Shown here piece by piece: positions 24,518 through 38,800 of a stretch of 64,000 nt of DNA. Positions within the stretch are counted from its first letter, which is position 1. Every line of letters starts with the position of its first letter. The notes beneath the pieces were generated by a model, which was not told where the DNA came from, did no database searches, and saw only the letters and a program-made list of their open reading frames with translations. The stretch lies in the NCBI GenBank assembly GCA_047967505.1, contig CM106540.1; one strand, written 5' to 3'. A program made the position numbers and the translations under genes. This DNA comes from Dipteris shenzhenensis. Lineage: Eukaryota; Polypodiophyta; Polypodiopsida; Gleicheniales.

Positions 24518-24532
24518 ACTTCCAACAAGAGG

Positions 24533-28050
<3,518 letters not shown>

Positions 28051-29235
28051 TGTTGGAAAGGTCACCTCCCCATCTGTAAGCCCCCAAATGAGGAGAGCGT
28101 GGGGGAGGGAGACCTAGGGCAGGATGTGCCCCAAAAGAAGAGAGGTGGGTACCTGGCTGATCTGCAGGAGCATAAGGCGGAGCAGAGGACAGCAGTAGGG
28201 ACCCAAGAGAAGAGACCACGGATGACATCAGCAACAGTATGGAATAGTATAGAGCTGAGGCGCACACGTGGCAGATCAGGAGAACAGGGTAAACAGGTGC
28301 TGACATGGCAGGTCAGCAGCGCAGGTGTACGGGGCTGCATGGGGCCTGGTAGAGCAGCAAATGGGGCTGCCAGTGGGCAGTGGCATGCCTTATATAGGCT
28401 GGGCCCCTGCCTTGATTGGAGGGCCAAAAGCCTTAGAAGTGTGGGCCAAAGGGCCCTAGTCTTGTGAGCCCTTAAAGGGCTGTTTTGGGGCAGACTGGTT
28501 GGCCCAAACAGACCAGCCAGTTGGCCCATTTAGGGCTGGCTGGTCGGTTAGTTCAAGGGGCCCTTGGGGCCTATAAAAGGAGAGGCTTGTGGCCTCATTT
28601 CTTATCCAGCAGCCAGCATTCCAGGAGGCAGAAAGGAGCAGCAGGAAGCCACCCTCTGGACCTATATCCAGGAGGTGAGAGGGTGCTTGAAGGGCTGCAG
28701 ACATAGCCAGGAAGGGGCTGGACCTTGGCTGTCTTCTAGGGCAGCAAGGTGCTGAGATCATCATACCTTTTGGAGCAGCCATTCACAAGCAGGTTGGAGT
28801 AGTGGAACAGGGACCTGTGTGCTGCAGACAAAGCTTGGCAGGGGCTGCCCACCTAGCCTGATTCACAGGCAGTAAGGTGGAGAAGAACACACTGGACGGA
28901 AAGTCTACAGACGCTGGAGGTGGAGCACGCGGGCTCGAGTCTAGAGATAGCCAATAGATAGGAGAAAGACCTTGTGGTAAGATCAGAGGACCACACCATT
29001 GGTGGGACTCTGGATCTCTCTCTCTTGTATTGTGTCCATAGTTTTGGACGGAAATATATATTTTGGTGGTTTCTCTATCTGGTTGGTTCATTGTCTATTG
29101 ATGAGTCTCCACACCTATTTTATGCACCTAAGTAAAGAAGTTTGTGATTCCACACCCACACCGCACACTGTGTGAGCTCCTGGGCATTACTAAAAGTATT
29201 CCGCTGTGCGTACCCTCTGTTGGGTATTTTCTAAC
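28051..29235 (+). repeat. Element D 5' LTR
   Basis: Carries a clear TATA box (CTATAAAAGG, 28,571-28,580) preceded by a block of GGCC-containing motifs (28,445-28,560: TGGGCC, GGGCCC, TTGGCCCA, several copies), then a purine-rich R/U5 region with GCAGCAGGAAGC and similar runs. The TATA block is repeated in the 3' LTR at about 40,408. Confidence 0.88.
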
Positions 29236-29802
29236 ATGGTATCATAGCCCAAGTAGGAGGCTCACAAGTGTGGGAGCCTGAAGGCAGGGACCTTGCTGAA
29301 GGACGACCCTGATTCAGAAGCTCTTGGGAATCGACTTCCACGACTGGAGGACTCTACCCTTGCGAAGAGGAGGGTGACTCAGGTTCAATCAGGTGCGTTT
29401 AAAGTTTGCGGTCCACGTTATGTGGAGATGTACTTTTGTTGCAAACCTTGCCAAAGGAAGGACGGGTTGAAACAGACCCTCAGAGCATGGTGCTTGGAAG
29501 ACTCCAGGTTGTACACTCATTATGAGGGGGACGATTGGAAGATCGTGACGGTTGGATTGCTCGAGTTCAGAGGCGGGAACGTGACTGAAGGAGGTGGTAT
29601 CAGGAGGTGCTACCAAAGATGGACCTATGTACCAGGATGGTGTGCGGAAGCGGAACCGGACCTAGTGGAGCAGGAGCCAGTGGATGAAAAGCCAGGAAAA
29701 GATTTCGACACCGAAAGGTTCCAGAGGACTATGACCAGGGGGTTACTGGAGCATTGTCATCGACATGTTGGCATTGGGCCGAGATGTGTCGGTGAGAGGG
29801 GG
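29236..29802 (+). other. Element D internal domain with a single open frame
   Basis: The whole interior is open in one frame from about 29,293, and stays open into the 3' LTR and element E (to 30,162). There is no early ATG; the first in-frame ATG is near 29,427 (MYFCCKPCQRKDG). The protein resembles nothing I know and lacks gag, protease or RT motifs. It could be chance openness in GC-rich DNA or a remnant gag. Confidence that it is translated is low. Confidence 0.35.
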
Positions 29803-30012
29803 TGTTGGAAAGGTCACCTCCCCATCTGTAAGCCCCCAAATGAGGAGAGCGTGGGGAAGGGAGACCTAGGGCAAGATGTGCCCCAAAAGAAGAGAGGCGG
29901 GTACCTAGCTGATCCGCAGGGGCATAAGGCAGAGCAAAGGACAGCAGTAGGGACCCAAGAGAAGAGACCACGGATGACGTCAACAACAGTACGGAATAGT
30001 ACAGAGCTGAGG

Positions 30013-30490
30013 GGTATTCAGCAACTAAACAATCCCCAATTTATGGGGCAATCTAACAGCTCACAGGCCAGCCAAAAGGCCAGCCACCTCAGCCAAACAA
30101 GTGGCCAGAAAGACCAGCTGGTCTGGCCGACCAGTTGGCCGACCAGCTGGCCGACCAGCTAGGTCTGGCCTATAAAAGGCCCACACTCCTTCTGACAGGA
30201 CAGGACCTGCAGCTGCTCCTCTTCTCCGCCATCCTTTGCTGCAGCCCCGCCTGCTCCATCTACCTCTCCTCTTCAGATCTGCTCCTCTTTGCTTTCTCTC
30301 AGCCTCTCCTTCCTGCCTCGTGGCTGCTCCATCTTCTCCTCCAGATCTGCCCCCATCCTGCTCCAGATCTGCTCCTCTGCTCCTTTTGCTCCAGATCTGC
30401 CCCATCCTGCTCCAGATCTGCCCCCCATCCTGCTCCAGATCTGCTCCTCTGCTCCTTTTGCTCCAGATCTGCCCCATCCTGCTCCAGATC
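30013..30490 (+). repeat. Element E partial 5' LTR
   Basis: Starts (GG)TATTCAGCAACTAAAC. An array of CCAGCTGG and TGGCCGACCAG repeats (30,066-30,165) precedes TATAAAAGG at 30,171. Then a minisatellite of CTCCAGATCTGC units (seven AGATCT cores by 30,492). It breaks off inside that array, at a TCTG shared with the inverted PBS. Confidence 0.82.
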
Positions 30491-31143
30491 TGATACCATA
30501 TAGAGAAACGATAGGGTTTGCAGTGGAGCGATCAGAAAATAGACAATACTAAGGCACAACTGAAGAACGGAACTCAGAAAACATAGTGCCTGTCGGTAAT
30601 ATGAATATCTGAATACAAGAACCTCAAGCCGGTGTGTCTCAAGGACCGTGGCTGAGGTGAATCAGAAAGATGATTCCATGTAGAGAAACAGTAGAAAAGA
30701 TAGCAGCAGAGGGAGCCAAACGCAGTCCGATGTGTAGCTCGATGATGACGAAGAAGATGAAGGGCTAGAGCTGCCCTAGGAAATGGCTGAAAACCAGCAT
30801 GCTCTGAGAAAGGAACCTTCAGGCTATCTGGAATAGCAACATGATGAAGAAAAGGAGCAGATCTAGAGCAGGAGGGGCAGATCTGGAGCAGCAGAAGCAG
30901 AGGGGCAGATCTGGAGCAGGATGGGGCAGATCTGGAGCAGAAGAAGCAGAGGGGCAGATCTGGAGCAGGATGGGGCAGATCTGGAGCAGAAGGAGCAGAG
31001 GAGCAGATCTAGAGCAGGATGGGGGCAGATCGGAGCAGATGAGCAGATCTGGAGCAGGATGGGGGCAGATCTGGAGGAGAAGATGGAGCAGCCAGGAGGC
31101 AGGAAGGAGAGGCAGAGAGAAAGCAGAGAGGAGGCAAAGAGGA
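30491..31143 (-). repeat. Left arm of the inverted repeat in element E
   Basis: Reverse complement of the 3' two thirds of the E LTR plus PBS: it begins TGATACCATATAGAG (PBS and LTR end read backwards) and ends at GGCAAAGAGGA. Contains ten AGATC cores of the minisatellite at 30,845-31,075. Matches the direct copy at 31,520-32,110 closely outside the variable array. Confidence 0.85.
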
Positions 31144-31515
31144 ATTTTTTAGAACATCTCTTTCATCGAAGACCACATCTTGGCTAACCAAAACTTTGTT
31201 TGTGCGAGGATCAAATAAGCGATAAGCTTTGGCTTCTACTGAGTAGCCAACTAGAAGTAGAAGTTCAGCACGAGGTTCTAGTTTACCGCGAGTATGATTG
31301 GGAGTATGAGTGTACGTGCGGCATCCAAAGATGCGAATATGAGAAATAGAGGGTCGGTAGCCATAGAAGGCCTCAAAAGGCGTCATGTTCGGGATGGGCT
31401 GAGTAGGGCAACGATTAAGGATATAAACAGAAGTATTCACAGCTTCTGGCTAGAGACGTTCAGGCAACTCAATTCCTTCACGAGCATGGTATCCAACGCC
31501 ATCTTACATCTCCAA
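31144..31515 (-). pseudogene. Copia integrase fragment between the arms
   Basis: Minus-strand reading gives the copia integrase C-terminal region: EAVNTSVYILNRCPTQ, MTPFEAFYGYRPSISHIRIFGC, KLEPRAE...LVGYS, then YRLFDPRTNKVLVSQDVVFDE. One TAG replaces a conserved Trp before EAVNT. It differs from copia-1 and copia-2 and comes from another family, perhaps the autonomous relative of E. Both of its edges are LTR sequence. Confidence 0.85.
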
Positions 31516-31519
31516 ATTC

Positions 31520-32112
31520 GCCCCTCCAGATCTGCCCCCATCCTGCTCCAGATCTGCTCATATGCTCCTTCTGCTCCAGATCTGCCCCCCATCCTGCTCC
31601 AGATCTGCTCCTCTGCTCCTTCTGCTCCAGATCTGCTCCTCTGCTCCTTCTGCTCCATATCTGCCCCTCTGCTTCTTCTGCTCCAGATCTGTCCCATCCT
31701 GCTCCAGATCTGCCCCTCTGCTCCTCCTGCTCCAGATCTGCTCCTTTTCTTCATCATGTTGCTATTCCAGATAGCCTGAAGGTTCCTTCCTCAGAGCATG
31801 CTGGTTTTCAGCCATTTCCTAGGGCAGCTCTAGCCCTTCATCTTCTTCGTCATCATCGAGCTACACGGAGGATTGCGTTTCGCTCCCTCTGCTGCTATCT
31901 TTTCTACTGTTTCTCTACATGGAATCATCTTTCTGATTCACCTCAGCCACGGTCCTTGAGACACACCGGCTTGAGGTTCTTGTATTCAGTTTTTCATATT
32001 ACCGACAGACACTGTGTTTTTTGAGTTCCGTTCTTCAGTTGTGTTTGAGTATTGTCTATTTTTTGATCGCTCCACTGCAAACCCTATCGTTTCTCTATAT
32101 GGTATCAGAGCC
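31520..32112 (+). repeat. Right arm of the inverted repeat, with PBS
   Basis: Direct-orientation LTR part: nine CTCCAGATCTGC-type units (31,521-31,745), then the common LTR tail to CGTTTCTCTATA and TGGTATCAGAGCC at 32,100. Pairs with 30,491-31,143 across a ~370-bp spacer. Confidence 0.85.
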
Positions 32113-32889
32113 ATGGTGAGCTAAAGACCCCAGATCTCTGGTGATCTAAAGATCTTGCTTCTTCATGGAGGCCATAGGTACATGGAGCATCACTCTATGA
32201 ACATATCAGTTTCCTCTTCATTCCGCTGCGCACTAAGGGAGAGAACTCCATCTTCTACTCCCATCCCTCCCTCCCTTTCAGAACTCCATCTTTTACTCCC
32301 ATCCCTCCCTCCCTTTCAGAACTCCATCTTCTACTCCCATCCCTAACTCCTTTTTCGGTTTCCGGCTTGACACTCCCCATTTCTTTGAAAGAGGGGGTCA
32401 TGATCCTTCACCTTTACCACCATCGGCATCGACTTCCAGGATCTACAAGTTCTCCCTAGGCGGGACCCTTTCTGTTCAGATGTGTCTAGATGACTGTTGT
32501 TTAGAATCTTCTACCTGCATGGAGGCGGGGATAGACTCCTCTCTCCCGAGGTCCAAGATCGGACACACATTGGCTCACTGTTCAGCTCCGACCTCATTGG
32601 ATTATCAGTACTGCTATGACAAATTTGTTCTTTACCTTTGCTCTTTCCTCCACCTTTCGGCGGTGAGAGGGGGTGGCTTATTCTCTCAAGCTTCACAGTG
32701 TTCTTATGTCTATATGGTATCATACGTGTAACTCCGACACTTGAGGAAGTGAACAATTCCCTTGCAAGGGCACTCCTCTTGTGATCTTCTCTTGGGCATT
32801 TCACAGGGATAGCCAGCACCACCATCGACATCCCTACACGAAGCTCCCAGCACACAATGTTTGCCCCTCCAAATTGGCAATTGAGAGGG
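32113..32889 (+). other. Element E internal domain
   Basis: 777 bp with no recognisable gene. Contains a 38-bp tandem repeat, three copies (32,243, 32,281, 32,319; unit starts GAACTCCATCTT), and a second PBS-like TATATGGTATCA at 32,713. Ends with the polypurine tract TTGAGAGGGG. Confidence 0.6.
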
Positions 32890-33827
32890 GGTATTCAGCA
32901 ACTAAACAATCCCCAATTTATGGGGCAATCTAACAGCTCACAGGCCAGCCAAAAGGCCAGCCACCTCAGCCAAACAAGTGGCCAGAAAGACCAGCTGGTC
33001 TGGCCGACCAGTTGGCCGACTAGCTGGCAGGCCCACCGACTAGCTGGCTGACCAGCTAGGTCTGGCCTATAAAAGGCATCTGCCCCCACACTCCTTCTGA
33101 CAGGACAGGACAGGACCTGCAGCTGCTCCTCTTCTCCACCATCCTTTGCTGCAGCCCCGCCTGCTCCATCTACCTCTCCTCTTCAGATCTGCTCCTCTTT
33201 GCCTCCTTTCTGCTTTCTCTTTGCCTCTCCTTCCTTCCTCGTGGCTGCTCCATCTTCTACTCCAGATCTGCCCCCATCCTGCTCCAGATCTGCTCATTTG
33301 CTCCTCCTGCTCCATATCTGCCCCCCATCCTGCTCCAGATCTGCTCCTCTGCTCCTTCTGCTCCAGATCTGCCCCATCCTGCTCCAGATCTGCCCCTCTG
33401 CTTCTTTTGCTCCAGATCTGCCTCATCCTGCTCCAAATCTGCCCCTCTGCTCCTCCTGCTCCAGATCTGCTCCTTTTCTTCATCATGTTGCTATTCCAGA
33501 TAGCCTGAAGGTCCTTCCTTAGAGTATGCTGGTTTTCAGCCATTTCCTAGGGCAGCTCTAGCCCTTCATCTTCTTCGTCATCATCGAGCTACACGGAGGA
33601 CTGCGTTTCGCTCCCTCTGCTGCTATCTTTTCTACTGTTTCTCTACATGGAATCATCTTTCTGATTCACCTCAGCCACGGTCCTGGAGACACACCGGCTT
33701 GAGGTTCTTGTATTCAGTTTTTCATATTACCGACAGGCACTATGTTTTCTGAGTTTCGTTCTTGAGTTGTGTCTGAGTATTGTCTATTTTCTGATCGCTC
33801 CAATGCAAACCCTATCGTTTCTCTATA
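32890..33827 (+). repeat. Element E 3' LTR
   Basis: The only complete LTR of E, ~938 bp. CCAGCTGG/TGGCCGAC block, TATAAAAGG at about 33,069, nine minisatellite units at 33,250-33,480 alternating 21-23 bp and 28 bp, then the tail to CTCTATA. The array differs in unit order from the other copies. Confidence 0.85.
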
Positions 33828-34010
33828 AGGCGCACATGTGGCAGATCAGGAGAACAAGGTAAACAATTGTTGACATGGCAGGTCAGCAGCGCAGGTGTAC
33901 GGGGCTGCATGGGGCCTGGTAGAGCAGCAAATGGGGCTGCCAGTGGGCAGTGGCATGCCTTATATAGGCTGGGCCCCTGCCTTGATTGGAGGACCAAAAG
34001 CCCTAGAAGT

Positions 34011-34211
34011 TGTTGGGGTAAAGGCACATTGCCACCCCTTTATTAAAGTTAAGACATCTATGACTGTCTTAAGACAGTCATAGGATAAAACCTAATCCTA
34101 ATAAAACTAATGAGTTTGTGGTGTGGCTCATCACTTCACACCCGCACATTTGGAGTCCTCTCTCTTTCTCACTCTCTCCCTCTTGCTCTTCTTCCCCCTT
34201 CGGGCCCTTCA
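34011..34211 (+). repeat. copia-2 5' LTR
   Basis: 201 bp, TGTTGGGGTA to CCCTTCA. Contains the palindrome seen in copia-1, here 26 bp perfect (half CTATGACTGTCTT) because of one C-to-T change. Confidence 0.94.
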
Positions 34212-34226
34212 ACTGGTATCAGAGCC

Positions 34227-35863
34227 TACCTCTCCTACTCTCCCTACTCCACTCCCTACCCTAGCCTAACCACCCCCTCAACGAACTCCTCAACCTAGCA
34301 TGTGTATCAGGGCCAGGCGGCGCTGCTAGCCGCTACAGCTGCGAGCAGGCAGGGTGGTAGCGCATCGAGCAGGCAGGGCGGCGGCGCATCGCGCAGGGCA
34401 GGGCGGCACAGCAGCGCGTCACTTCGCAGGGGGCAGCGCATCGCGCAGGCGCAGGCTCCTTTCGCGCGCCGTACATCTGTACGGCTGTACATCCGTACAT
34501 CCGTACGGACGGCCCTGTGCCGTACAGTACAGACTACTGTACTGTACGTTGACAGGCCCTTCAACTGAGTAGGGAGCTGCTTCCGATTTTTGCGGCAGGG
34601 AGGGACATTTTTTTTTCGGGATCTGTGTCAGAGGATACTTTTCTCCTTGGATCTGGCTTTTGCACAGGTACAGCAAGTACGAAAGTACAACAGGTACATT
34701 TTTTTTGGGGAAGAAAGAGAGGAGAAAGAGCACTCTGCTCTTCATTCCTCTTGACTCAGGATCATCTTTCAGTTCACAGAATTGTGTTTTCTTGAAAGTA
34801 CAGCAAGTACCTTCATTTACCTCGTGCTTGAGGAAAAGAGAACCACAGTGTGTGGTTGATTGCACAGTTATTTTGTTCTGGGAAGGTAATGCCTTGATTT
34901 TGCAAGAGGACATATGCTTTTACTGGGTTTGAATCTCAGTTTACAGGTGAGCAGATCATAGGGCTTTTGCCCGGCAGGTGATGCTTTGTATGCCTTGAGG
35001 CAGTGTGGTGCCAGAGAGCACACATTTGTCTTGATTTCCGCAGTGTTGAGGTGACATTTTCTTGCAGGTCACATTTCTTGTGCAAAACTCAGAGAACCTC
35101 AGTTGAGCCACGCTTGGCCAGGGCGCATCGAGTTTACTCGGTCCCTAACTGTCCATCGTTGACAGTGCTCAAAAGGTTCCTCATTGAGTGTTTGTACGTT
35201 GGGATCTGTGTATGTCATTTTTACACAGGACAGTATATGCATTACACTGTTGGTTGATTTTGTCAGAGAGACTTTCATATTGCATACTACCTCAGTGTTG
35301 AGGTGTTTTTCACTTGGTTCAGGTGTCAGATCAAGGGGCTTTTGCCCAGATTTTGTTTGATAGCACTTGGGTCACCGACAGAGATCTTCAGATGCATTTT
35401 ATCCCCTTGGCAGAAGGGTGATTGCTTGGGATTTATCCCATTTTCTGTTGCAGGTTTTGTGACAGGCTGAAGTGTCATTTTTTTTTGGGTGTTTGCCAAG
35501 TGGTTTATGCATATTAACTCAGTGCAATACCTCATCTGAGGTGGGAGAAGTGATCAGTACAGCCAATACAGCAGTGTTTACAGCAGTGTTTGTGCCTTGT
35601 CAGCTGATTATGCACTGTTAAGCACTTGTTGAGCAGCTGCAGCATTCTGAAATTTCTGTTTATGCCTCTTTGAGCACAGTACAATGTGTCAGAAGGTACA
35701 GTATTTACAGGGTCATTTACTGTTTTGCTGCAGATTTTCCTGACAGTAACAACTAGCACTATTGTGAGCTCCTGGCTCTTAATACAGCAAGTTTTTTCTC
35801 AGAAATCAGAATTTTTATTCAGTCTTTTTACTTCCAGTGAGTCAGATACTTTCCTTATCTGAT
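34227..35863 (+). other. copia-2 long leader with GTAC cluster
   Basis: 1,637 bp, collinear with the copia-1 leader. Fifteen GTAC cores at 34,471-34,810; the first five are spaced exactly 8 bp apart (34,471 to 34,503) and GTACAGCAAGTAC recurs. The GC-rich stretch near the PBS is also shared. No conserved coding frame. Confidence 0.75.
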
Positions 35864-38800
35864 ATGGCATCAGGGGGAAGTGATTCTTCAATTCTGAACA
35901 TAAAGAAACTGGAAGGAGCACACAATTATGCATTATGGGCAGAATAGTGCTTGAATGTACTTCTATTAAAGAAGATTTCTAAGCCCATAAGGGTGAAGGG
36001 TGTCAAGCCATCTGACATGGCAGCTGATGACTGGGAAGAGCTTGATTTGTCCGCAAGGGCAGCTATCATGCTCACTATTTCTGACACTCTTGTGTTCAAT
36101 GTTCAGGCTGAAAAGACCTCTTATGGTCTATGGCAAAGGCTAGAAGAATTGTATGCCCAAAAGAGCTCAGCCAGTAAGGTTTATTGGTTGAAGAAGCTGG
36201 TTGATCTTCGCATGAAGGAAGGTACAGCTATGACCTCACACTTGAGTGAGTTCAATGCCATCTTTACACAGCTGATTGCACAGGGATTGAATCTTGATGA
36301 GGAGTTCAAGGCTACTTTCTTGCTGTGTACCCTCCCTGAGAGTTGGGACACTTTCAAGACGACCCTGTCAAATTCGAATGTCACTCTTATTTATGCTGAT
36401 GTAGAGAGCTCTCTCCTTATGGAGGAAATGAGCAGGAAGAATAATGCGAGCAGCAAGTCTTCAAATGCCTTGCAGGTACAGGATAGAGGCAGGACTCAGC
36501 AGAAGGGGAGATCTGCTAGTAAGTCCAAATCCCGCAATCAGTCCCGTGGCAAAAAGGATATTGAATGCTTTTATTGTGGCAAGAAGGGACATGTGAAGTC
36601 TGAGTGCTTCAAGTTCATACGGGATCAGAAAGCCAAGAAGGCTGAAACAAAGGATGCAGGCAATGGAAGCAAAGGCAAAGGCAAGGCCAAGGCAGATGAC
36701 TTGGATGCCGTGAATGTTGCAGCAGAGGACAGTGACAGTGACAGACATGATGTTTTATGCTCTTCTGCTGTAATAGCACATGCCTTGGTTATTGATGGCC
36801 ATGACATGCACACCTGGCTCTTGGATTCAGGTGCTTCTTTTCATGTTACTCCTCATAGGGAGTGGTTTACTTCCTACACAGGTACTCATGGAGTTGTTCA
36901 TCTTGGGAACAACTATGCATGTCAGATTGCAGGGATTGGCAATATACAGATAGTATTTCCTGATGGACGCATATTCATGCTTGATGGTGTCCGCCATGTG
37001 CCGCAAATCAAGAAAAATATGATTAGCACTGGCTTATTGGATGACAGTGGTTACCACACCACATTTGGGGATTCCAAATGGGTGATTACTGATGGCCAGG
37101 CTGTAGTGGCTGAGGGTTTTAAGAGTGATACCTTGTACCCTCTTTATGTTTCCAGTGTGGGTAATCATGTTGTTACCATAACCGAGCTGCCAAAGGTTTC
37201 ATTGTGGCATAGCCGGTTGGGACACATGTCTGTTAAAGGAATGCAAGAACTGTCACGTTTGGGTTATCTGCCGTCTCTTTCTTTTTCAGATTTGCCTACT
37301 TGTGATCATTGCATATTTGGCAAGCATTCTGTGACTCCTCATAAGAGGAGAACTCCCCAGAATAGAGCACCACTTGATCTAGTGCACACTGATTTGTGTG
37401 AGATGCCACAGTTATCACTAGGGGGTGCAAAATATTTTATTACTTTCATTGATGATGCCACACGCAAAGTGTGGGTCAATTTCTTGAAGCATAAGGGCGA
37501 TGCCTTAGATGCTTTCAAGAAGTTTGTCGCTCAGGTTGAGAATCGGACAAGTCGCAGGCTGAAATGCCTTAGATCCGATAATGGGGGTGAGTATGTGTCA
37601 CATGCTTTTGTGCAGTTTTGCCAAGCTAAGGGCATCAAACAGGAACTCACAGCTCCTCATAATGCATCTCAAAATGGTGCAAGTGAGCGGATGAATCGAA
37701 CTATTCAGGAGAAGGTTCGATGTATGTTGTCTTATGCTGCATTACCCCATGGCTTTTGGGCAGAAGCCGTGCAAACAGCAGTTCACATTATTAACAGGTC
37801 GCCAAACAAGGCTTTGGAGTTGAAAGTGCCAGAGGAGGTGTGGTCTGGCAAGCCACCTTCATATAAGCACTTACGTGTATTTGGCTGCGAGTGCTTTGCT
37901 CATGTACGCAAAGAACTGCGCACCAAACTGGATCCAAAGTCTATCAGATGCATCTTTATGGGTTATGGTGACGAACGTGAAATGGGGTACAGGTTATGGG
38001 ATCCCGTTAAACGGAAGATTATACGCAGCAATGATGTCATCTTTAAAGAGGATAGTGTACACAAGGAACCTGTGCAACCTGTGGAATATAGGATGGTTAT
38101 TTATGATGATGTTGGACAGCAAAGAATGCCCATTTATATGCAGCAGCAGGCTGCTGCAGATAACCCTGTTCAAGAGGGTATACAGGCTGAAAATCAGCCA
38201 GATAATTTTGCCAATGATGCACCACTAGATATGCCAGCAGATGGGGCTGTAGAACAGCCAGATATGGTGGTACAGCCACCCGTCATGCATGAAGAACAAG
38301 CTGGACAGCAGCCTAATCCGGAACATTTTGTTAGGAGGAGCACCCGTGTACAACGGCCTCCTGCTAGGATTGTTCCAGGAGCCAATAATGTGGCTGATTT
38401 TATCATGCTGACAGATTGTGGTGAGCCTTCCAGCTTCAAGGAAGCTATGGAAAGAACAGAGAAAAAGAAGTGGGAGAAAGCCATGCAGTCAGAAATGGAC
38501 TCCCTACTTCAAAATGATACATGGGACTTGGTGCAGTTACCTGCAGGTAGAAAGGTTTTGTCATGCAAGTCGGTTTACAAAATCAAAGTGGATTCAAATG
38601 CTTTACCGAGGTATAAGGCCAGATTGGTTGCCAAGGGATTTAAGCAGGAGAAGGGCATTGACTTTGATGAGATCTTTTCCCCTGTAGTCAAGATGACTAC
38701 TTTGAGAGCAGTGTTAGCTCTTGTTGCTCATGACGACATGGATTTATGTCAGATGGATGTGAAGACAGCTTTTCTTCACGGATATCTCCATGATGAGATC

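Larger units (their letters stand above)
10270..24527 (-). mobile_element. TRIM-like miniature LTR element, split by gypsy-B
   Basis: Two ~275-bp LTRs. The left one (10,270-10,542) is whole. The right one is split: 10,844-11,115 continues at 24,518-24,527 after gypsy-B. Ends are TGTTGG/CCAACA. The internal region (10,543-10,843) is only ~300 bp and non-coding. It has a polypurine tract next to the left LTR (CCCCCCTAT on +) and a PBS-like TGATATCAGAG (minus) next to the right LTR, so the element reads on the minus strand. The flanks GGAGG (10,265-10,269) and AGAGG (24,528-24,532) match at 4 of 5 bases. The element itself is ~860 bp. Confidence 0.78.
30013..33827 (+). mobile_element. Element E: rearranged non-autonomous LTR element
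   Basis: Inserted in the D 3' LTR between GCTGAGG (30,006-30,012) and AGGCGCAC (33,828 on); the shared target bases are AGG, or TGAGG/TAAGG with one mismatch. Parts: partial 5' LTR 30,013-30,490; inverted LTR half plus PBS 30,491-31,143; copia integrase fragment 31,144-31,515; direct LTR half 31,520-32,099; PBS TGGTATCAGAGCC 32,100-32,112; interior to 32,889; 3' LTR 32,890-33,827. No polymerase of its own. LTR ends appear to be TATTCAG/CTCTATA, not TG/CA. Confidence 0.83.

Noticed and set aside
28099-28782. Frames over 100 codons on both strands of the D LTR
   Set aside because: LTR sequence, GC-rich, with promoter features; the frames change between the two LTR copies.
30135-30552. Repetitive Ser-Arg-Ser-Ala-Pro frames in element E, also at 31,294 and 33,146
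   Set aside because: All are translations of the AGATCTG minisatellite; open in several frames and both strands.
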